DNA of 64,000 nt from an uncultured Dysgonomonas sp. (GTDB lineage: Bacteria; Bacteroidota; Bacteroidia; Bacteroidales; Dysgonomonadaceae), in the NCBI GenBank assembly GCA_937995835.1, contig CALKIV010000104.1:1-64000 (forward strand), in the 5' to 3' direction. Within the stretch, counting starts at the first letter, position 1, and the number at the start of each line of letters is the position of its first letter. Shown one piece after another: positions 43,399 through 51,992 of this stretch. The notes beneath the pieces are model-generated. The model was not told the DNA's origin. It was given only the letters and a program-made list of their open reading frames with translations, and searched no databases. A program made the position numbers and the translations under genes.

Positions 43399-43436
43399 AA
43401 CTGTTCAAAAGTCCTTTCAGGAACAGTTGAACAGTT
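43399..43436. terminator. terminator between porD-like gene and mgsA
   Basis: AACTGTTCA at 43398-43407 can pair with either of two tandem copies of GAACAGTT (43421-43428, 43429-43436). A run of As precedes it, which gives a U-run for the mgsA (minus) transcript. Mainly an mgsA terminator, probably weaker for porD. Confidence 0.65.
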
Positions 43437-43462
43437 CTATATTTTTTGCTTATCAGGCGATT

Positions 43463-43933
43463 TTATTTTTTCATTCTCACCTCGAAGGTAGCTCTATCAA
43501 AATTTTCGTATCGTGGTTTCAATGGAGCATATGAATCATCATCCCAAAGGCTGCTAGTAAGCATTAAATCAGCGCTGTATCTGTTGCACGCAATAGGCAC
43601 ATTGTGCACACGGCATTGACGGAGCAACATCATGATGTCAGCTTCATGTGGTTGTGGATTGAGGTCATCAATCAAGAAGATTGCCAAATTTATTTCTCCT
43701 CGAACCACCATCGCAGCTATTTCAGCATCGCCACCCATAGGTCCGGAGTTCATCTTAATAATATCAGCCTGTATTCCTTTTTTGTTGAAGAATTCTTCAA
43801 TTAGAGATCCTGTTGTTCCTGTACATACCAATTCGTGATGTCTTAGGAATTCAGAATTATAATAAGCCCATTCCACCATGTCTGCTTTGCGATGATCGTG
43901 AGCAACAAGGGCTATTTTTAGTCTTTTTCTCAT
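43463..43933 (-). CDS. mgsA: methylglyoxal synthase
   Basis: Converts dihydroxyacetone phosphate to methylglyoxal and phosphate, an overflow bypass of lower glycolysis. The 156-aa protein has IALVAHDHRKADMVEW (His and Lys near residues 13-17), CTGTTGSLIEE (phosphate-binding, about 37-47), MNSGPMGGDAEIAAMV with the catalytic Asp near 69, FLIDDLNPQPHEADIMMLLR and HNVPIACNRYSADLML. Complete. Cytosolic. It is convergent with porD and upstream of nothing obviously related; a YghZ-type aldo/keto reductase elsewhere in the window (17487) could detoxify its product. Confidence 0.96.
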   Translation of the reverse strand: MRKRLKIALVAHDHRKADMVEWAYYNSEFLRHHELVCTGTTGSLIEEFFNKKGIQADIIKMNSGPMGGDAEIAAMVVRGEINLAIFLIDDLNPQPHEADIMMLLRQCRVHNVPIACNRYSADLMLTSSLWDDDSYAPLKPRYENFDRATFEVRMKK

Positions 43934-44023
43934 AGTTTTTATTTAATGATTATATTTTAAATCTTTGTTATAAAGATACGATTATTATATCAGAAGATAT
44001 AAGTTTAGTCGGTTAAGATATTG

Positions 44024-44734
44024 TTATATTCTTCCCGCCTTTTTAAATGTTCGGCTATAATATTTATCGTCCAGACTGCTCACTACAACTCCTTTTCGTG
44101 AAGCATGAATGAATTGTCTGTCACCAAGATACACCCCAACATGATTAATGCCTTTGGCACGTCTGGTGGAAAAAAACACCAAATCTCCCGGAGTTAATTC
44201 ATTGGCTTCTAGCTCTTCATTTAGTTGGTCAGCAATCAGATAGCTCGAGCGGCTAATGTCTTTATTAAAGACTGTTTTCAATAAAATACCAGTCAGCCCT
44301 GAACAGTCAACACCTTTGGAGCTATTGCCCGCCCACCGATAGCGTGTACCTAGCCATTTTACGGCTTCACGATAGAGGGCTAGATGATCTAAATCTGTAA
44401 CCATAACGCCAAGTTTATCAGATAGTTGTTGCATCTCTTTCATTTCTTTGGCAGTAGGTATGGTAGTTGTTACAATTCGTTCCAAAGTGGTGGGTCTAAG
44501 AACCCAATCTTGAGGTATCATCACTTTGACGATGCTGGGCAAACTCACCAAAGTTCCATCTTTTAGTGTGATGTCTAGCGTATGATTTGTTTGCTCTAGT
44601 TTGATCGTATGGGGTAAATATTGACCTTGAGCCTCTTTTTCGTTAGAGGTTTTGGCTGTGGCAAGCACGGAAAATGTAAAAAATAGTGTCAACAAGATGT
44701 GTTGCAATTTACATCCGAATATATTATAAAACAT
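44024..44734 (-). CDS. NlpC/P60-family peptidoglycan hydrolase
   Basis: A 236-aa exported cysteine peptidase that would cut stem peptides (D-Glu-gamma-diaminopimelate bonds in known members). A signal peptide (HILLTLFFTFSVLATAKT) and an SH3-like region (about residues 30-90) precede the catalytic domain. It has GTRYRWAGNSSKGVDCSGL with the nucleophile Cys, NHVGVYLGDRQFIHAS with the catalytic His, and a final basic segment. The frame is open to 44758, but a minus-strand -7 box at 44760-44767 would start transcription after that codon, so the Met at 44734 is favoured. A second NlpC/P60 gene lies 150 bases upstream in the same direction. Confidence 0.9.
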   Translation of the reverse strand: MFYNIFGCKLQHILLTLFFTFSVLATAKTSNEKEAQGQYLPHTIKLEQTNHTLDITLKDGTLVSLPSIVKVMIPQDWVLRPTTLERIVTTTIPTAKEMKEMQQLSDKLGVMVTDLDHLALYREAVKWLGTRYRWAGNSSKGVDCSGLTGILLKTVFNKDISRSSYLIADQLNEELEANELTPGDLVFFSTRRAKGINHVGVYLGDRQFIHASRKGVVVSSLDDKYYSRTFKKAGRI

Positions 44735-44759
44735 ATCTATCTTTTTATATTGAAACATG

Positions 44760-44767
44760 CAAAGATA
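44760..44767 (-). promoter_or_regulatory. -7 box for the NlpC/P60 gene at 44024
   Basis: Minus-strand TATCTTTG (plus CAAAGATA). Transcription would begin near 44753, which rules out the start codon at 44758. Confidence 0.6.
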
Positions 44768-44884
44768 GATATTTAAATGATTTTTGAGGTAGATCGGCTA
44801 TTTAAGTGTTTAAAGTGAGCTCACTTTTAATTTATTTTTACACTTCTAGCTAGGTGAGAAGTCTTTTATTGGGTTTTCCAACGC

Positions 44885-45436
44885 TTATTTTACTCGTATG
44901 GCCTTGACCCAAGCTTTTTTGTAATAATTATCATCTACATGGTTCACCATTACTCCTCTGGAGGTGGAAGCGTGTATAAATTTACCTTCCTTGAGGTATA
45001 TTCCTGCGTGGGTCACTGTGCGCTTATTTTTTCCGGTGGCAAAGAGGATGATATCGCCGGCATAAAGATTCCGTTTTGCCACATTTTTATACTTGGCTTT
45101 GGCAAGTCCTTGTGTAGATCGCGGCAGTTTAATACCATATACCTTATGGTACACTTGCATAGTAAAACCACTGCAATCTGTTCCTCTTTTAGTCATTCCT
45201 CCGTATCGGTAAGGTGCTCCTAACCAAAGGGAAACCTCGGCATAGAGTGGGATGTTCTTGTCGTCATCCTTGTCTTTATTGCTGAGAGGGATCTGGAGCT
45301 TTCTTGAGATGTCAGCCACCTCTCTAGGGTCATAGAGTTTTGCGCCTCCCTTGCTCGATCCGCAGGAGAAGAGCAGCGAACACATCAGAATGGATAAAGT
45401 AGAATATATTGATAGCTTTTTTGTCATATTGTTCAT
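44885..45436 (-). CDS. NlpC/P60-family lipoprotein peptidoglycan hydrolase
   Basis: A 183-aa lipoprotein (LSILMCSLLFSC-GSSKGG) with one NlpC/P60 domain. LWLGAPYRYGGMTKRGTDCSGFTMQVY holds the nucleophile Cys near residue 87. GDIILFATGKNKRTVTHAGIYLKEGKFIHAS holds the catalytic His near residue 138, and GVMVNHVDDNYY completes the core. It resembles the short Spr/MepS-type endopeptidases that open the wall for growth. The start may be 45436 or the Met at 45427; both precede the signal peptide. It is a close paralogue of the next gene downstream, probably from tandem duplication, but lacks that protein's SH3-like region. Confidence 0.9.
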   Translation of the reverse strand: MNNMTKKLSIYSTLSILMCSLLFSCGSSKGGAKLYDPREVADISRKLQIPLSNKDKDDDKNIPLYAEVSLWLGAPYRYGGMTKRGTDCSGFTMQVYHKVYGIKLPRSTQGLAKAKYKNVAKRNLYAGDIILFATGKNKRTVTHAGIYLKEGKFIHASTSRGVMVNHVDDNYYKKAWVKAIRVK

Positions 45437-45531
45437 TTTAGCAAGATATAAAGATAGTAATATAATACGAAAAAATACTTAATAGTTAATATCGATCATT
45501 TGATGGGTCTTATATCTATCAATCTTTTGAT

Positions 45532-45539
45532 TACTTTTG
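45532..45539 (+). promoter_or_regulatory. -7 box for the amino-acid permease gene
   Basis: TACTTTTG. The predicted start near 45546 is just upstream of the ATG at 45565. Confidence 0.45.
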
Positions 45540-45564
45540 TTTTCCGAATTTTTTGAATGTAAGA

Positions 45565-46941
45565 ATGGCAGAAAATAAGAATACTTTAAAACGTGATTTA
45601 GGTTTGGTGGCAGCCATCAGCATTGTTGTAGGCAATATGGTGGGATCAGGAATTTACGGTTTGCCATCTGATTTGGCAAAGTTGGCATCACCATCGGTAA
45701 CACTCTTAGCCTGGATCTCGGTTTCCATCGGGGCTATAATTATAGCATTGAGTTATGGAAATCTCAGTAAATATATTCCTAAGGCAGGCGGGCCTGTTGT
45801 GTATGCCGAAACGGCAATGGGACGCTTCAGTGGATATGCGGTCAGTTTGGTGTGGTGGGTGGCAGCAGCTATTGGCAATGCAGCCATTGTAGAATTAATG
45901 TTTACCACAGGAGCAGAGCTTTTCGCAGGGATAAATACTCCTGTCAATAAACTGGTTGTGAATCTACTGGTGTTGTGGATTTTTACTTATATCAATATCC
46001 GGGGTGTTAAGTTTGCTGGATGGGTGAGTATGGGGGCTAATGTGTTGAAATTCTTTGTCTTTGTTCTGTTGATCTTGGTGGCTATACCTTTCTTCAATAC
46101 CGATATTTTGCTAAGTACAGAGCTACCCCAAAACTTGGCAGACAAGCCCGATGTTAGTGTCTTTTCTATGTTTTCTGCAGCCATTGCTCTCATGTTTTGG
46201 GCATATACAGGTTTAGAAAGTTCTACGATGGCGGGTAGTGAAATAAAAAATCCGGAGAAAAATATTCAGCGCAGTGTGGTGTGGGGCTTAGTGTTGGTGA
46301 TGGTTATTTATTTAGCTCTCAATGTTTCGCTTTTTGTTTTAGTGCCTCAAGATCAGTTAGCTGCTTCCGATTCGCCATTTGCTGATGCTATCAATAAGGG
46401 GTTGAGTATAAGTTATGGACGATACGTAATCAATGCTTGTATTTTAGCTTCGCTGATAGGAACATTGGCGGGGTGGATTATGGCAACTGCTCGTTCAGTT
46501 TACGCGGCCAGTGTGGATAAGTTTTTTATTCAGTCGTTTTCTAAATTGCATAACAAATACTCTACACCTCATGTTGCATTGATTGTATCAGGTGTGGTGA
46601 CTTCTATATTTTTCTTTTTAAACTTTTATAATGATATGTCAGAAAATGATAAGAGTCTGTCACACTTCGTGAATATTACCACAGTGGCAGCATTCATCAA
46701 TCTGCCGACCTATCTGATAACTGTGATTTCGGAATACGTGTTAATCAGAAAGAAGAAAATAGGGACAAGCATCTTTAATAATATACGCTTGTTTTTCGCA
46801 TTTTTGATAGCTGTAATCTTTTTGTATTTTGGTTGGAAAGGTTCTATCGTACCTCCTGTCTATTGGTATGTATCTTTCTCTTTGCTGGCAATAGGCTTTT
46901 TATGCTATCCATTGTTTATTAAAAAGATAGGAAGAAAGTAA
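45565..46941 (+). CDS. APC-family amino acid permease/antiporter
   Basis: A 458-aa twelve-helix inner-membrane transporter of the LeuT fold. The N-terminus DLGLVAAISIVVGNMVGSGIYGLPSDLAKLA (about residues 11-41) carries the unwound TM1 GSGI motif. TM6 has FWAYTGLESSTMAGSEIKNPEKNIQRSV (about 211-238), a pattern seen in arginine/agmatine- and glutamate/GABA-type antiporters, and a later loop reads WIMATARSVYAASVDKFF. The amino acid is not predictable. The frame continues four codons upstream to a TTG, but ATG at 45565 gives a normal polar N-terminus. It is followed by a bidirectional terminator shared with glnN. Confidence 0.9.
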   Translation: MAENKNTLKRDLGLVAAISIVVGNMVGSGIYGLPSDLAKLASPSVTLLAWISVSIGAIIIALSYGNLSKYIPKAGGPVVYAETAMGRFSGYAVSLVWWVAAAIGNAAIVELMFTTGAELFAGINTPVNKLVVNLLVLWIFTYINIRGVKFAGWVSMGANVLKFFVFVLLILVAIPFFNTDILLSTELPQNLADKPDVSVFSMFSAAIALMFWAYTGLESSTMAGSEIKNPEKNIQRSVVWGLVLVMVIYLALNVSLFVLVPQDQLAASDSPFADAINKGLSISYGRYVINACILASLIGTLAGWIMATARSVYAASVDKFFIQSFSKLHNKYSTPHVALIVSGVVTSIFFFLNFYNDMSENDKSLSHFVNITTVAAFINLPTYLITVISEYVLIRKKKIGTSIFNNIRLFFAFLIAVIFLYFGWKGSIVPPVYWYVSFSLLAIGFLCYPLFIKKIGRK

Positions 46942-46948
46942 ATATAAA

Positions 46949-46985
46949 AAAACGAGGGTGAGCCGCTAGAGCTCACCCTCGTTTT
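46949..46985. terminator. bidirectional terminator between the permease gene and glnN
   Basis: A 15-bp perfect stem, arms 46949-46963 and 46971-46985, with a 7-nt loop and A/T tracts at both ends. Confidence 0.93.
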
Positions 46986-47003
46986 GTCTATTTGATATTT
47001 GTT

Positions 47004-49181
47004 TTATTTTATAAATAACAACTCTCTATATTTCACAATTGGCCACATCTGATTGTCGACGATCAACTCCAATTTGTCGATATGATATCTGATACTTTCA
47101 AGATAAGGAGCCACATTGTCATGATACATGATTGACTTTTCTCTGTCATCCTCAATGGCATTGGCAAGCTTGCGTTGATCTACCATGGCATGCACTTGGG
47201 CATTGATCTCGTTGACATGACGAGAGATTTTCTCTATCAAGCGAATCTGCTCTGCACCAATTGCTTTATAATCATCAAAAATATTTTTTAGATTAGAAAT
47301 GTTAGTCAACAGGATTGCTTGATATTCAATGGCTACAGGGATAATATGATTGAGAGCAAGATCGCCTAATACACGCGACTCGATCTGAATCTTCTTGGTA
47401 AACATTTCCCATTTGACATCGTTACGTGCCTCCAATTCTTTTTCCGAAAGGATATTTTTGAAGGTTTTAATACTCTGCTCCGAGGTATAATGGTCGTAGA
47501 TCAAAGGCACGCTCGTTTCGCAATCCAAACCACGTTTTAATGCTTCTTCTTTCCACTCTTCACTATATCCATTACCATTGAAACGAATTGGGCGTGATTC
47601 CTTGATATATTTTTTCAGTACTTCGTAAAGTGCTTCTTCCTTTGTTTTTCCTTCTTTGATCAGTGCGTCCACCTCTTTTTTGAAGGCGCGAAGTTGTTCT
47701 GCCATCGCTGCGTTGAGGGCTGTCATTGCTGATGCACAGTTGGCAGATGAACCTACTGCTCTAAACTCAAATCTGTTGCCAGTAAAGGCAAAAGGTGATG
47801 TTCTATTTCTATCTGTATTATCTATCAGTAGTTCAGGTATTTGACCTACTCCAAGGCTTATTTGTTTTTTGCTATCTACAACGATAGCATCTTCCACCGA
47901 GCTCTTTTCGAACTTATCTAGTATGGCATCAATCTGCGACCCTAAGAATACCGATATGATGGCTGGAGGTGCTTCATGTGCCCCAAGGCGATGCATGTTG
48001 GTAGCCGAAGAAATAGATGCTTTTAGCATGGCATTGTTTTTATAAACTGCAGCTAAAGCGTTTACGATGAAAGTAATGAATCTTAAATTGTCCATTTGAT
48101 CTTTTCCGGGAGAGAAAAGATTGATACCCGTATTTGTACAAAGCGACCAGTTGTTGTGTTTACCCGATCCGTTCACACCTTTGAACGGCTTCTCGTGTAG
48201 CAATATTTTGAAGGAATGTTTTCTGGCTACTCTCTCCATTACTGACATAATCAGTAAGTTATGGTCTATGGCAAGATTGCATTCTTCGTAAATTGGCGCT
48301 AATTCGAACTGGTTGGGTGCTACTTCATTATGACGAGTTTTTACAGGAATACCTAGCTTATATGATTCATATTCAAGTTCTTCCATGAAATTGAGGACAC
48401 GTTCCGGGATAGACCCAAAGTAGTGATCTTCAAGCTGTTGGTTCTTTGAACTTTCGTGACTCATCAGGGTACGTCCTGTTAGCATCAAGTCGGGACGAGC
48501 ATAATAAAGATCTTCATCCACAAGGAAATATTCTTGCTCCCATCCAAGGTTACAGATCACTTTTTCAACATCCTTGTTAAAGTATTTTGTGACATCCGTT
48601 GAAGCCTTGTTCACTTGATAAAGAGACTTAAGCAGTGGTGTCTTATAGTCTAAGGATTCTCCTGTATATGAGATGAATATCGTAGGGATACATAGCGTGT
48701 CGCCAACAATAAAAGCAGGAGACGAAGGATCCCAAGCCGAATATCCTCTAGCCTCGAAGGTGTTTCGCAAGCCTCCCGATGGAAAGCTGGAAGCATCAGG
48801 TTCTTGTTGGGCAAGTAGTTTCCCCTCAAACTCTTCTATCATGCCTCCTTGTCCGTCATGCTCCACAAAGGCATCGTGCTTTTCGGCAGTGCCATCAGTC
48901 AGTGGATGAAACCAGTGTGTGTAATGCGTCACATTTCGTTCTAGTGCCCACATACGCATTCCGGCAGCCACATGTTCTGCAAGTTCTCTATCAACAGGAC
49001 GCCCGTTGTCTATGGCTTTGCTGAGGGCATCAAAAGTTTTCTTAGACAGATATTTGGTCATCATTTTTCTGTTGAACACCTGCTCCCCATAGTATTCTGA
49101 AGTTTTCTTACCAGGAGAAATTACTTCTTGGGGCTTTTTCTTTGATGCAGCCAAGACTGCGGCATAGCGTAACTGTTTCAT
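47004..49181 (-). CDS. glnN: glutamine synthetase type III
   Basis: ATP-dependent assimilation of ammonia into glutamine. The 725-aa protein is the large GSIII form typical of this phylum, forming dodecamers unrelated in packing to GSI. The catalytic core includes NVTHYTHWFHPLTDGTAEKHDAF (near residue 73), LGWEQEYFLVDEDLYYARPDL, RHNEVAPNQFELAPIYEE (near 312), GVNGSGKHNNWSLCTNTG (near 368) and NRTSPFAFTGNRFEFRAVGSSAN. The C-terminal helical extension is complete. The frame is open to 49328, but those residues look non-conserved; MKQLRYAAVLAASKKK at 49181 matches the usual N-terminus, and a -7 box at 49254-49261 would put the transcript start near 49247. Start 49244 is a weaker alternative. Confidence 0.95.
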   Translation of the reverse strand: MKQLRYAAVLAASKKKPQEVISPGKKTSEYYGEQVFNRKMMTKYLSKKTFDALSKAIDNGRPVDRELAEHVAAGMRMWALERNVTHYTHWFHPLTDGTAEKHDAFVEHDGQGGMIEEFEGKLLAQQEPDASSFPSGGLRNTFEARGYSAWDPSSPAFIVGDTLCIPTIFISYTGESLDYKTPLLKSLYQVNKASTDVTKYFNKDVEKVICNLGWEQEYFLVDEDLYYARPDLMLTGRTLMSHESSKNQQLEDHYFGSIPERVLNFMEELEYESYKLGIPVKTRHNEVAPNQFELAPIYEECNLAIDHNLLIMSVMERVARKHSFKILLHEKPFKGVNGSGKHNNWSLCTNTGINLFSPGKDQMDNLRFITFIVNALAAVYKNNAMLKASISSATNMHRLGAHEAPPAIISVFLGSQIDAILDKFEKSSVEDAIVVDSKKQISLGVGQIPELLIDNTDRNRTSPFAFTGNRFEFRAVGSSANCASAMTALNAAMAEQLRAFKKEVDALIKEGKTKEEALYEVLKKYIKESRPIRFNGNGYSEEWKEEALKRGLDCETSVPLIYDHYTSEQSIKTFKNILSEKELEARNDVKWEMFTKKIQIESRVLGDLALNHIIPVAIEYQAILLTNISNLKNIFDDYKAIGAEQIRLIEKISRHVNEINAQVHAMVDQRKLANAIEDDREKSIMYHDNVAPYLESIRYHIDKLELIVDNQMWPIVKYRELLFIK

Positions 49182-49253
49182 CTTGCTTCCAATTGTTTTT
49201 AGTTTTTTGTTCAAACCCTTTGGTTTAATCCTATTTATAGGCATTTTGGTAAT

Positions 49254-49287
49254 CAAAAATATGTGCCTATCTGAATAGTTTGACAAA
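49254..49287 (-). promoter_or_regulatory. probable promoter of glnN
   Basis: Minus strand: TTTG (plus CAAA 49284-49287), a 22-base spacer, then TATTTTTG (plus CAAAAATA 49254-49261). A second CAAAAATA at 49284-49291 could act as an alternative -7 box. The predicted leader is about 65 or 95 nt. Confidence 0.5.
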
Positions 49288-49291
49288 AATA

Positions 49292-49463
49292 AGAAAAAGG
49301 AGAGGAATATATAGGATTTGCAAGCCATTATTTGAAAAATTGGCTCGTCGAATAGATAATTGATAAAGAAAACTTTATTTTGATTGAAAAAATGCTTTTG
49401 TATTGAAAAACATAAAACAAATTATATTTATTGATTTTTTTGCTTCTTTAGCTTGGCAGATTG
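49292..49463. other. AT-rich divergent intergenic segment between glnN and pyrE
   Basis: About 170 bases with no ORF of coding character and no recognisable RNA. It is flanked by the two opposing promoters. Confidence 0.6.
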
Positions 49464-49494
49464 TTTGAATAATCTGTACATAATCGTATCTTTG
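49464..49494 (+). promoter_or_regulatory. promoter of the pyrE operon
   Basis: TTTG at 49464-49467, a 19-base spacer, then TATCTTTG at 49487-49494, 39 bases before the ATG. Full match to the Bacteroidota consensus. Confidence 0.85.
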
Positions 49495-49533
49495 TTACTT
49501 AATAATGCGTGAAATATATTATAAGGTAAAAAG

Positions 49534-50163
49534 ATGAATACTTTAGAAAAACTTACAGCAGAAAAACTGTTGAGCGTGAAAGCAATAAAATTGCAACCTT
49601 CAAACCCTTTTACATGGGCTTCTGGTTGGAAATCACCAGTATATACAGATAATAGAAAATTAATCTCTTATCCAGCTATCAGAACTTTTATTAAGATAGA
49701 ACTAAGCAGATTGATTCTAGAGCACTTCCCGGATGTAAATGCCATTGCAGGGGTTGCCACGGGAGCGATTGCTCCAGGAGCATTGGTAGCCGATGCACTA
49801 GGTTTGCCATTTGTATATATCCGTTCGAAACCGAAAGATCATGGTTTGGAAAACTTGATAGAAGGAGAATTGAAGCCAAAAAGCAAAGTTGTGGTGGTAG
49901 AAGATCTTATCTCTACTGCTAGCAGTAGCTTAAAAGCTGTTGATGCTGTCAGAAAAGACGGTAGCGATGTGCTTGGAATGGTAGCTAATTTTACTTACGG
50001 ATTTCCTGTTGCGCTAGATAACTTGGCAAAAGCAAATGTAAAATTAGTGACTTTGACCAATTACGATGCCGTTTTGGATGAAGCATTGCGAATCAAATAT
50101 ATAACTGAAGGAGATTTGGAAACACTGAAAGAGTGGAGAAAATCGCCTGCAGATTGGGAATAA
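49534..50163 (+). CDS. pyrE: orotate phosphoribosyltransferase
   Basis: Converts orotate and PRPP to OMP in pyrimidine synthesis. The 209-aa protein has FTWASGWKSPVYTDNRKLISYP (about residues 22-43), IAGVATGAIAPGALVADALGLPFVYIRSKPKDHG with the flexible catalytic loop near residue 95, and the PRPP-binding motif VVVVEDLISTASSSLKAVDAV (about 121-141). Cytosolic. It heads a tight cluster with an SRPBCC gene (5 bases on), argH and probably serB. No attenuator-like leader is visible. Confidence 0.96.
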   Translation: MNTLEKLTAEKLLSVKAIKLQPSNPFTWASGWKSPVYTDNRKLISYPAIRTFIKIELSRLILEHFPDVNAIAGVATGAIAPGALVADALGLPFVYIRSKPKDHGLENLIEGELKPKSKVVVVEDLISTASSSLKAVDAVRKDGSDVLGMVANFTYGFPVALDNLAKANVKLVTLTNYDAVLDEALRIKYITEGDLETLKEWRKSPADWE

Positions 50164-50168
50164 ACTAC

Positions 50169-50606
50169 ATGACTGAATTTACGAGTGAAGTACAAACCAT
50201 TCCTCACAAGGTGGGGAGTGTATACGAAGTGTTGTCGGACTTAAGCAACCTCGAATTGGTTAAAGATAGAGTGCCGGCAGACAAAATAAAAGGCTTTTCT
50301 TTCGACAAAGATTCTTGCACATTCAATGTGTCGCCTGTGGGTGATATTAAGTTTCAAATCATTGATAGGCAGGTTAATGATACTATAAAGTTTCAAGGAA
50401 TGCAATTGCCAATGGAGGTTTATATGTGGATACAACTGAAGGAATCAGGAGATGAAACAAAATTGAAGTTGACCGTGAAAGCCGACCTCAATGTCTTTCT
50501 TAAACCGATGGTTTCTAAACCATTGTCCGAAGGAATAGAAAAAGTAGCTTCGTTGTTGGTGACACTACCATACGACGATATTTTGGAAAAAAGACAAGGA
50601 AAATAA
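50169..50606 (+). CDS. SRPBCC/START-like ligand-binding domain protein
   Basis: A 145-aa single-domain protein with the helix-grip pattern: FTSEVQTIPHKVGSVYEVLSDLSNLELVKDRVP, then beta strands (CTFNVSPVGDIKFQIIDRQ, TIKFQGMQLPMEVYMWIQLKE, ETKLKLTVKADLN) and a long C-terminal helix (PLSEGIEKVASLLVTLPYD). Such proteins hold hydrophobic ligands; the ligand here is unknown. The frame is open to 50133, inside pyrE, but the Met at 50169 starts the domain and leaves 5 bases after pyrE. Tight packing between pyrE and argH suggests a conserved but uncharacterised role, perhaps as a small accessory protein. Confidence 0.82.
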   Translation: MTEFTSEVQTIPHKVGSVYEVLSDLSNLELVKDRVPADKIKGFSFDKDSCTFNVSPVGDIKFQIIDRQVNDTIKFQGMQLPMEVYMWIQLKESGDETKLKLTVKADLNVFLKPMVSKPLSEGIEKVASLLVTLPYDDILEKRQGK

Positions 50607-50608
50607 GG

Positions 50609-51946
50609 ATGAAACTTTGGCAAAAATCTACTCTCGTCAATAAAGATGTGGAGAGTTATACAGTTGGGCGCGATCGTGAACTAGATGTTCACCTTGCGCC
50701 CTTCGATGTTCTTGGGTCTATGGCTCATATCACTATGCTTGAGTCTATTGGCTTATTAGAGAAAAATGAGCTGTCTGCTCTTCTCAACGAGTTGAGAGTT
50801 ATCTATCAACTGGCCGTAGACGGAAAGTTTGTGATTGAAGAAGGGATAGAAGATGTGCACTCGCAAGTGGAATTGATGCTAACACGCAAGCTAGGCGATG
50901 TGGGTAAGAAGATTCACAGTGGACGTTCGCGAAACGATCAGGTTTTGGTCGATCTGAAGCTATATACCCGAAGCGAAATATTTAAGCTTGTTGAGGCTGT
51001 GAGTTCGCTAGTTGATATATTACTTGCTCAAAGTGAGCGCTATAAAGATGTTTTGATGCCCGGATATACGCATCTGCAAATTGCCATGCCGTCCTCTTTT
51101 GGACTATGGTTTGGTGCTTATGCAGAGGGCTTGACAGACGATCTGCAGTTGCTCTTAGCGGCCTATAAGGTGTGTAATCGAAACCCTCTAGGTTCGGCTG
51201 CCGGTTATGGTTCATCTTTTCCTCTTAATAGGCAGATGACCACAGATTTACTGGGGTTTGACTCTATGAACTATAATGTAGTGTATGCTCAAATGGGGCG
51301 TGGTAAATTGGAACGTATTGTGACCACAGCTATTGCAGGGGTAGCATCTACACTTTCTAAACTGGCATATGATGCTTGTATGTTTACCAGTCAAAACTTC
51401 AATTTCCTGAAGTTGGCAGACGAGTATACTACTGGATCTAGTATTATGCCTCATAAGAAAAACCCAGATGTATTTGAGCTGACGAGAGCCAAGTGTAACA
51501 AGTTGCAAGGTATTCCAATGGAAATCACGCTGATCACTAACAATCTGCCCTCAGGTTATTTTAGAGATATGCAGTTGACTAAAGAAATCTTTATCCCCAC
51601 ATTCGAGGAGATTAACGATTGCTTGTCGATGGTTGGTCGCATGATGAATGAGGTGGAGGTCAATAAATCAATCTTGGATGACGAGAAATATCTCTATATA
51701 TTCAGTGTGGAAGAGGTAAATCGTTTAGTATTAGAAGGAATGCCGTTTAGAGATGCTTACAAAAAAGTGGGTCTCGACATCGAGAAGGGTAAGTTTACGC
51801 ATAATAAACAGGTTTCTCACACGCATGAGGGAAGTATTGGAAATCTTTGTAATGATAAGATTTCTAAATTAAAAGAAAATATAATTCAACAATTTAATGT
51901 TGATGCGGTGGACAAAAGATTGGCTGCATTACTTGAATCAAAATAA
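50609..51946 (+). CDS. argH: argininosuccinate lyase
   Basis: Splits argininosuccinate into arginine and fumarate. The 445-aa protein shows the fumarase/aspartase-superfamily regions: EDVHSQVELMLTRKLGDVGKKIHSGRSRNDQVLVDL (about residues 86-120), PGYTHLQIAMPSSFG with the catalytic His near residue 153, and the signature TGSSIMPHKKNPDVFEL (about 274-290) with the catalytic Ser. Cytosolic tetramer in known members. It starts 2 bases after the SRPBCC stop. The other arginine genes are not in the window. Confidence 0.97.
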   Translation: MKLWQKSTLVNKDVESYTVGRDRELDVHLAPFDVLGSMAHITMLESIGLLEKNELSALLNELRVIYQLAVDGKFVIEEGIEDVHSQVELMLTRKLGDVGKKIHSGRSRNDQVLVDLKLYTRSEIFKLVEAVSSLVDILLAQSERYKDVLMPGYTHLQIAMPSSFGLWFGAYAEGLTDDLQLLLAAYKVCNRNPLGSAAGYGSSFPLNRQMTTDLLGFDSMNYNVVYAQMGRGKLERIVTTAIAGVASTLSKLAYDACMFTSQNFNFLKLADEYTTGSSIMPHKKNPDVFELTRAKCNKLQGIPMEITLITNNLPSGYFRDMQLTKEIFIPTFEEINDCLSMVGRMMNEVEVNKSILDDEKYLYIFSVEEVNRLVLEGMPFRDAYKKVGLDIEKGKFTHNKQVSHTHEGSIGNLCNDKISKLKENIIQQFNVDAVDKRLAALLESK

Positions 51947-51992
51947 AAAAATCAAAAAAGGGTAAGTATATAGCTTACAGGCTTAATTGGAA

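Noticed and set aside
43398..43436. Tandem GAACAGTT copies as a regulatory repeat
   Set aside because: They are explained as alternative 3' arms of one terminator hairpin for the convergent genes.
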